NCBI RefSeq assembly: GCF_003722075.1
Contig: NZ_RDSK01000013.1
Span: forward strand, 124,001 to 188,000
From: Methanohalophilus sp. RSK
Lineage (GTDB): Archaea; Halobacteriota; Methanosarcinia; Methanosarcinales; Methanosarcinaceae
Reading direction: 5' to 3'
DNA length: 64,000 nucleotides
In this document: piece after piece, positions 62,290 to 64,000 of the stretch
Layout: the number at the start of each line of letters is the position of its first letter
Numbering within the stretch: the first letter of the stretch is position 1
Notes under the pieces: generated by a model
Databases searched by the model: none
Seen by the model: only the letters and a program-made list of their open reading frames with translations
Told to the model about the DNA's origin: nothing
Program-made: the position numbers and the translations under genes

Positions 62290-64000
62290 ATGCCGGAGTT
62301 TGAACTTGTATCAAACTACAGTCCCCGTGGTGACCAGCCACAGGCGATCGATAATCTTTCGAATGGTATAAACGGTGGTTTCAGGCACCAGACACTGCTG
62401 GGTGTGACCGGATCTGGTAAGACCTTCACAATGGCAAATGTCATTCAAAATGTGCAGAGGCCTACCCTTGTAATTGCTCATAACAAAACCCTTGCAGCCC
62501 AGTTGTTTTCAGAATTCCGCGACTTTTTCCCGGACAACGCGGTGGAATATTTTGTCAGTTATTACGATTATTACCAGCCTGAGGCTTATCTTCCCACAAC
62601 TGATACCTATATTGAAAAGGATTCTTCCATCAATGAAGAGATAGATCGGTTGAGGTTGTCTGCCACCAAGTCGCTTATGGAACGCAGGGATGTAATTGTC
62701 GTGTCCAGTGTGTCATGCATCTATAACCTGGGTTCGCCCAGGGAATGGCAGGAAATGTCCCTTTTCCTGAAACCGGGGGATGAGGTTGACAGGAGCTGGA
62801 TATTCGGTAAACTTGTAGATATCCAGTATGAAAGGAATGATGTGGAATTCACCCAGGGTACTTTCCGTGCCCGTGGGGACACTGTTGAGATTTTTCCGGC
62901 GCAGGATAATGTAGCAGTGCGGGTAGAGATGTTCGGGGATGAGATTGACAGGATTTCCTATTTTGAACCCCTGACCGGCAAGGTTGTACGTGAAGTGGAG
63001 GATGATATGCAGGTTGTAATATATCCTGCCAAGCATTTTGTTATGCCCCAGTCACAGATTGATCGTGCCCTTGTATCAATCGATGAGGAATTGAAGGATA
63101 CAGTTGCCGAATTTGAAAAACAGGGTCAATTACTGGAAGCCCAGCGTATAATGCAACGCACAAGGTTTGATATCGAAATGATAGAAGAGCTTGGGTATTG
63201 CAGCGGTATTGAAAATTATTCCCGTCATTTTGACGGCCGCAAACCAGGCGAGGCTCCTTCTTCATTGCTGGATTTCTTCCCGGATGATTATTTGCTCATC
63301 ATCGACGAATCCCATGTGACTATCCCGCAGATAGGAGGGATGCATAACGGGGATCGGGCACGCAAAAAATCTCTCATTGAATATGGGTTCCGTCTGCCTT
63401 CTGCCTATGACAACCGCCCTCTGAATTACGGGGAATTCGAGGAGAGGATCAATCAGGCTGTTTATATTTCCGCCACACCTGCGGATTATGAACTGGGACT
63501 GAGCGATCAGGTGGTGGAGCAGATCATTCGTCCCACCGGGCTGGTTGATCCTCCGGTACAGGTCAGGCCTGTGGCAAATCAAATTGATGACCTGATGGAA
63601 GAAGTCCGGAAGGTGTCGGATAAAGGTTACAGGACCCTTGTGACAACCCTGACAAAGAAAATGGCCGAGGACCTGACTGACTACCTGCTGGAGATGGGTA
63701 TCAGGGTGCGCTATATGCATTCGGACATCGATACCCTGGAGCGGGCCGAGATCGTGCGGGAGTTGCGTAAGGGTACCTTTGATGTGCTTGTGGGGATTAA
63801 CCTGTTGCGTGAAGGGTTGGACATTCCCGAGGTCGCCCTTGTGGCAATACTTGATGCCGACAAGGAAGGTTTCCTGCGTTCGGAACGCTCTCTCATCCAG
63901 ACCATAGGCCGGGCTTCGCGGAATGTGGATGCTTATGCTATTATGTATGCGGACAGGATTACCGGTTCAATGTCCCGTGCAATGGGTGAGATGGAAAGGA
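62290..64000 (+). CDS. uvrB: Excinuclease ABC subunit B (3' end outside window)
   Basis: DNA-damage-verifying helicase of nucleotide excision repair, a bacterial-type system found in many mesophilic methanogens. The ATG at 62290 opens [17 protein letters not shown]. Visible are Walker A G-V-T-G-S-G-K-T, the beta-hairpin [16 protein letters not shown], and helicase motifs [11 protein letters not shown] and Q-T-I-G-R-A-S-R. About 570 codons are in the window; the C-terminal UvrC-binding part is cut off by the window edge. Confidence 0.96.
   Translation, partial: MPEFELVSNYSPRGDQPQAIDNLSNGINGGFRHQTLLGVTGSGKTFTMANVIQNVQRPTLVIAHNKTLAAQLFSEFRDFFPDNAVEYFVSYYDYYQPEAYLPTTDTYIEKDSSINEEIDRLRLSATKSLMERRDVIVVSSVSCIYNLGSPREWQEMSLFLKPGDEVDRSWIFGKLVDIQYERNDVEFTQGTFRARGDTVEIFPAQDNVAVRVEMFGDEIDRISYFEPLTGKVVREVEDDMQVVIYPAKHFVMPQSQIDRALVSIDEELKDTVAEFEKQGQLLEAQRIMQRTRFDIEMIEELGYCSGIENYSRHFDGRKPGEAPSSLLDFFPDDYLLIIDESHVTIPQIGGMHNGDRARKKSLIEYGFRLPSAYDNRPLNYGEFEERINQAVYISATPADYELGLSDQVVEQIIRPTGLVDPPVQVRPVANQIDDLMEEVRKVSDKGYRTLVTTLTKKMAEDLTDYLLEMGIRVRYMHSDIDTLERAEIVRELRKGTFDVLVGINLLREGLDIPEVALVAILDADKEGFLRSERSLIQTIGRASRNVDAYAIMYADRITGSMSRAMGEMER

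Overview
The window comes from a methanogenic euryarchaeon of the Methanosarcinales. The evidence is a set of methanogen-specific genes (an mtxX/mtrA-like/mtrH-like cluster, an HdrB fragment, an archaeal dihydroneopterin aldolase, a LeuC/AksD-type dehydratase) alongside archaeal replication and proteostasis genes (PCNA, primase large subunit, RfcL, PAN, TFS). A moderately halophilic genus such as Methanohalophilus would fit, but that is an inference; no rRNA is present to confirm it.

Layout. 0-3 kb: partial CBS protein, then a minus-strand nudix-tfs-pcn-priL operon. 3-5.3 kb: archaeosortase with phosphatidylserine synthesis and decarboxylation genes. 5.3-9.4 kb: clpB with an unusual upstream leader, a divergent winged-helix regulator behind a 25-bp palindrome, and a KaiC-like ATPase. 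9.5-21.8 kb: ABC ATPase, flavoprotein disulfide reductase, rfcL, mtxXAH, ilvD, radical SAM enzyme, FKBP lipoprotein, sugar nucleotidyltransferase. 21.8-27.4 kb is a decayed zone: an IS605-type element with a nonsense-mutated tnpB and a tnpA remnant, a truncated class II photolyase, a histidine kinase split at an (AATC)4 repeat, an HdrB fragment and two tRNAs. 27.5-32.7 kb: metabolic and stress genes.

32.7-42.6 kb is a complete type I-E CRISPR-Cas locus (18 repeats and 17 spacers, then cas2, cas1, cas6e, cas5e, cas7e, cas11e, cas8e, cas3, all transcribed leftwards). On its right lie a tyrosine-recombinase remnant and tRNA-Thr, which suggests arrival in an integrative island. 43.4-51.4 kb: aldolase, archaetidylinositol phosphate synthase-like gene, archease-rtcB, PUA protein, beta-helix protein, argD-hisC, mptD, rubrerythrin. 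51.5-55.8 kb: secreted gluzincin-like peptidase and a capC/capB-like pair (possible poly-gamma-glutamate polymer). 55.9-58.8 kb: ferrous iron uptake operon (feoB with a 1-nt frameshift, a 54-aa zinc-ribbon gene too short for routine calling, and a DtxR/FeoA-type regulator) with two TTAGG...CCTAA operators. 59-64 kb: tRNA-Glu, PAN, a winged-helix protein with a Pro/Gln/Tyr-rich linker, two DUF131 membrane proteins and the start of uvrB.

The least explained signals are: a 15-nt motif (TGAGGGGATGAATGG) shared by two predicted RNA folds at 46.6 and 60.9 kb; the tetranucleotide switch in the histidine kinase; and a mini-ORF plus terminator-like hairpin upstream of clpB.
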